The notes under the pieces were generated by a model. That model was not told the DNA's origin. It saw only the letters and a program-made list of their open reading frames with translations, and made no database searches. A DNA stretch of 6,529 nucleotides from NCBI GenBank assembly GCA_003563255.1, contig PWSL01000155.1, positions 1 through 6,529 on the forward strand. Reading direction: 5' to 3'. The DNA is from Desulfonatronospira sp. Its GTDB lineage: Bacteria; Desulfobacterota; Desulfovibrionia; Desulfovibrionales; Desulfonatronovibrionaceae. Positions 5,724 to 6,529 of the stretch are shown one piece after another; position 1 is the stretch's first letter; every line of letters starts with the position of its first letter. The translations under genes and the position numbers were made by a program.

Positions 5724-6446
5724 TTATACTCTGGGCCTGTTGGACCCGAACAGCCTGGCAAAAGCCTCTTTGCGTGTAAAACGCCTGGGGCCGTGCAGGC
5801 TGGCCACTGCAGAGTGGTAGTAGCTGGACGGACGGGTCTGGAAGAGATAGATCACGCGTACAGAATTGGGGTCGCCCAGGACTGCATCGGGATATATCTT
5901 TTTTGCTTCAGCCAGTCTCTCTTCGGCCATGGCCTTCATGTCCTCCAGGTCGCCGAAGTGCATGCTGCCGGTGGGACAGGAAAGCACACATGCCGGGAGC
6001 ATGCCGTTTATGACCCGGTCAAAGCACATGTCGCACTTGGAGATGACTCCTGATGCCTCGTCCTCCCTGGGGATGTCATAGGGGCAGGACTGGCGGATCT
6101 CGTCGGGAAACAGGTTTTTGGTCCTGCCGGTGAACATGACCGTACCGGTATCATAGTCCTGCAGGATGGCCTGATCATCGTCCATATCCCCGACCATCTT
6201 GCAGGGAGGCGAGATGCAGTGGCGGCATTGATCCGGGAAGAACAGCCAGTCTTTCATCTGCCCGTTTTCCACGAGTTCCTCAAAGCGTACCAGTTTGTAG
6301 GTGATAAAGGACAGATCCTCGGGGTTCTGGTAAGAGCCCCAGTTGTGAGTGTCCTCAGCAGGCAGCTTGTGCCATTGTTTGCAGGCCACCTGGCAACCCC
6401 GGCAGGCTGTACATTTGGTCAAATCTATAAAAAATCCCTTACCCAT
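5724..6446 (-). CDS. fdhB: Formate dehydrogenase beta subunit, iron-sulfur electron-transfer protein
   Basis: This 240-aa protein carries electrons from the catalytic alpha subunit of a Desulfovibrio-type formate dehydrogenase. It has 12 cysteines fit for three [4Fe-4S] clusters: CTACRGCQVAC (Cys12, 15, 18, 22), CRHCISPPC (Cys74, 77, 82) with Cys121 in SCPYDIP, CDMC (Cys138, 141) and CVLSC (Cys153, 157). This agrees with the three-cluster beta subunits recalled from Desulfovibrio, and is fewer than the four of E. coli FdnH. No C-terminal membrane anchor is present, so the complex is soluble or attached through another subunit. The protein has no signal peptide; if periplasmic, it would travel with an alpha subunit bearing a Tat signal, which is not in the window. 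The start has an ideal ribosome binding site (TAAGGAGGT, eight bases before ATG) that includes the stop codon of the upstream alpha subunit, which places both in one operon. Confidence 0.93.
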   Translation of the reverse strand: MGKGFFIDLTKCTACRGCQVACKQWHKLPAEDTHNWGSYQNPEDLSFITYKLVRFEELVENGQMKDWLFFPDQCRHCISPPCKMVGDMDDDQAILQDYDTGTVMFTGRTKNLFPDEIRQSCPYDIPREDEASGVISKCDMCFDRVINGMLPACVLSCPTGSMHFGDLEDMKAMAEERLAEAKKIYPDAVLGDPNSVRVIYLFQTRPSSYYHSAVASLHGPRRFTRKEAFARLFGSNRPRV

Positions 6447-6453
6447 AAATCAG

Positions 6454-6462
6454 ACCTCCTTA
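6454..6462 (-). promoter_or_regulatory. Ribosome binding site of fdhB overlapping the fdhA stop
   Basis: On the - strand the bases read TAAGGAGGT, a full match to the anti-Shine-Dalgarno end of 16S rRNA. Its first three bases are the TAA stop of the alpha-subunit gene. Ribosomes ending on fdhA therefore sit directly on the fdhB initiation site, which would help keep the two subunits in step. Confidence 0.85.
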
Positions 6463-6529
6463 TTTTTTGCGGATGTTGACCATAAAGGTCTTGGTCTCCG
6501 GGATAAACGTGTTGGGATCACCCACGGAC
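6460..6529 (-). CDS. fdhA: Formate dehydrogenase alpha subunit, last 22 codons (partial)
   Basis: Only the 3' end lies in the window. From the right edge the frame reads SVGDPNTFIPETKTFMVNIRKK and then TAA at 6462-6460. This tail resembles, from memory, the C-terminus of the W/Mo-bisPGD formate dehydrogenase alpha subunits of Desulfovibrio, and its position immediately before the beta subunit fits the fdhA-fdhB order. The stop is 13 bases before the fdhB ATG. With so few residues, the family call leans on the neighbour; whether the enzyme carries selenocysteine or cysteine, tungsten or molybdenum, cannot be seen. Confidence 0.75.
   Translation of the reverse strand, partial: SVGDPNTFIPETKTFMVNIRKK

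Noticed and set aside
5407..5820. 137-codon open frame on the + strand with a KGMKGHEGKKKKKGG-like stretch
   Set aside because: Its lysine and glycine run is simply the CATGAAGG repeat and purine tract read in frame; it runs antisense into the certain fdhB gene and has no ribosome binding site or recognisable domain.

Overview
The window looks like chromosomal DNA from a sulfate-reducing bacterium of the Desulfovibrionales type. The evidence is a formate dehydrogenase alpha/beta pair with the three-cluster, 12-cysteine beta subunit familiar from Desulfovibrio, a tungstate-type ABC transporter, an HDOD protein and a hybrid kinase. The genus cannot be named from sequence reading alone.

Layout. 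On the + strand, positions 1-1333 hold the end of an ABC permease (TupB-like) and its ATPase (TupC-like), overlapping by ATGA. The rest is on the - strand. Reading in the direction of transcription from the right edge, these are: the last codons of a formate dehydrogenase alpha subunit (6529-6460), its iron-sulfur beta subunit (6446-5724), a 386-bp non-coding stretch, a 104-aa protein of unknown function (5337-5023), a 256-bp repeat-rich gap, an HDOD protein (4766-3507) and a cytosolic GAF/histidine kinase/receiver/Hpt hybrid kinase (ending at 1388). The HDOD and kinase reading frames overlap. The kinase and TupC converge across 54 bp.

How it fits together. Tungstate uptake at one edge and a formate dehydrogenase of a W/Mo-dependent family at the other suggest a metal supply and user neighbourhood, but a separate signalling operon lies between them. 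The HDOD-kinase pair looks translationally coupled and probably acts as one signalling unit; its input and output are not visible here.

The least explained parts are the two gaps. Both carry triplets of a CAYGRA core at the same 9-then-10-base spacing. In one gap two triplets face each other as a 29-base inverted repeat. A separate perfect 20-bp palindrome overlaps the predicted -10 box of the 104-aa gene, whose mRNA may be nearly leaderless. No tRNA, rRNA, CRISPR array or insertion sequence was seen.
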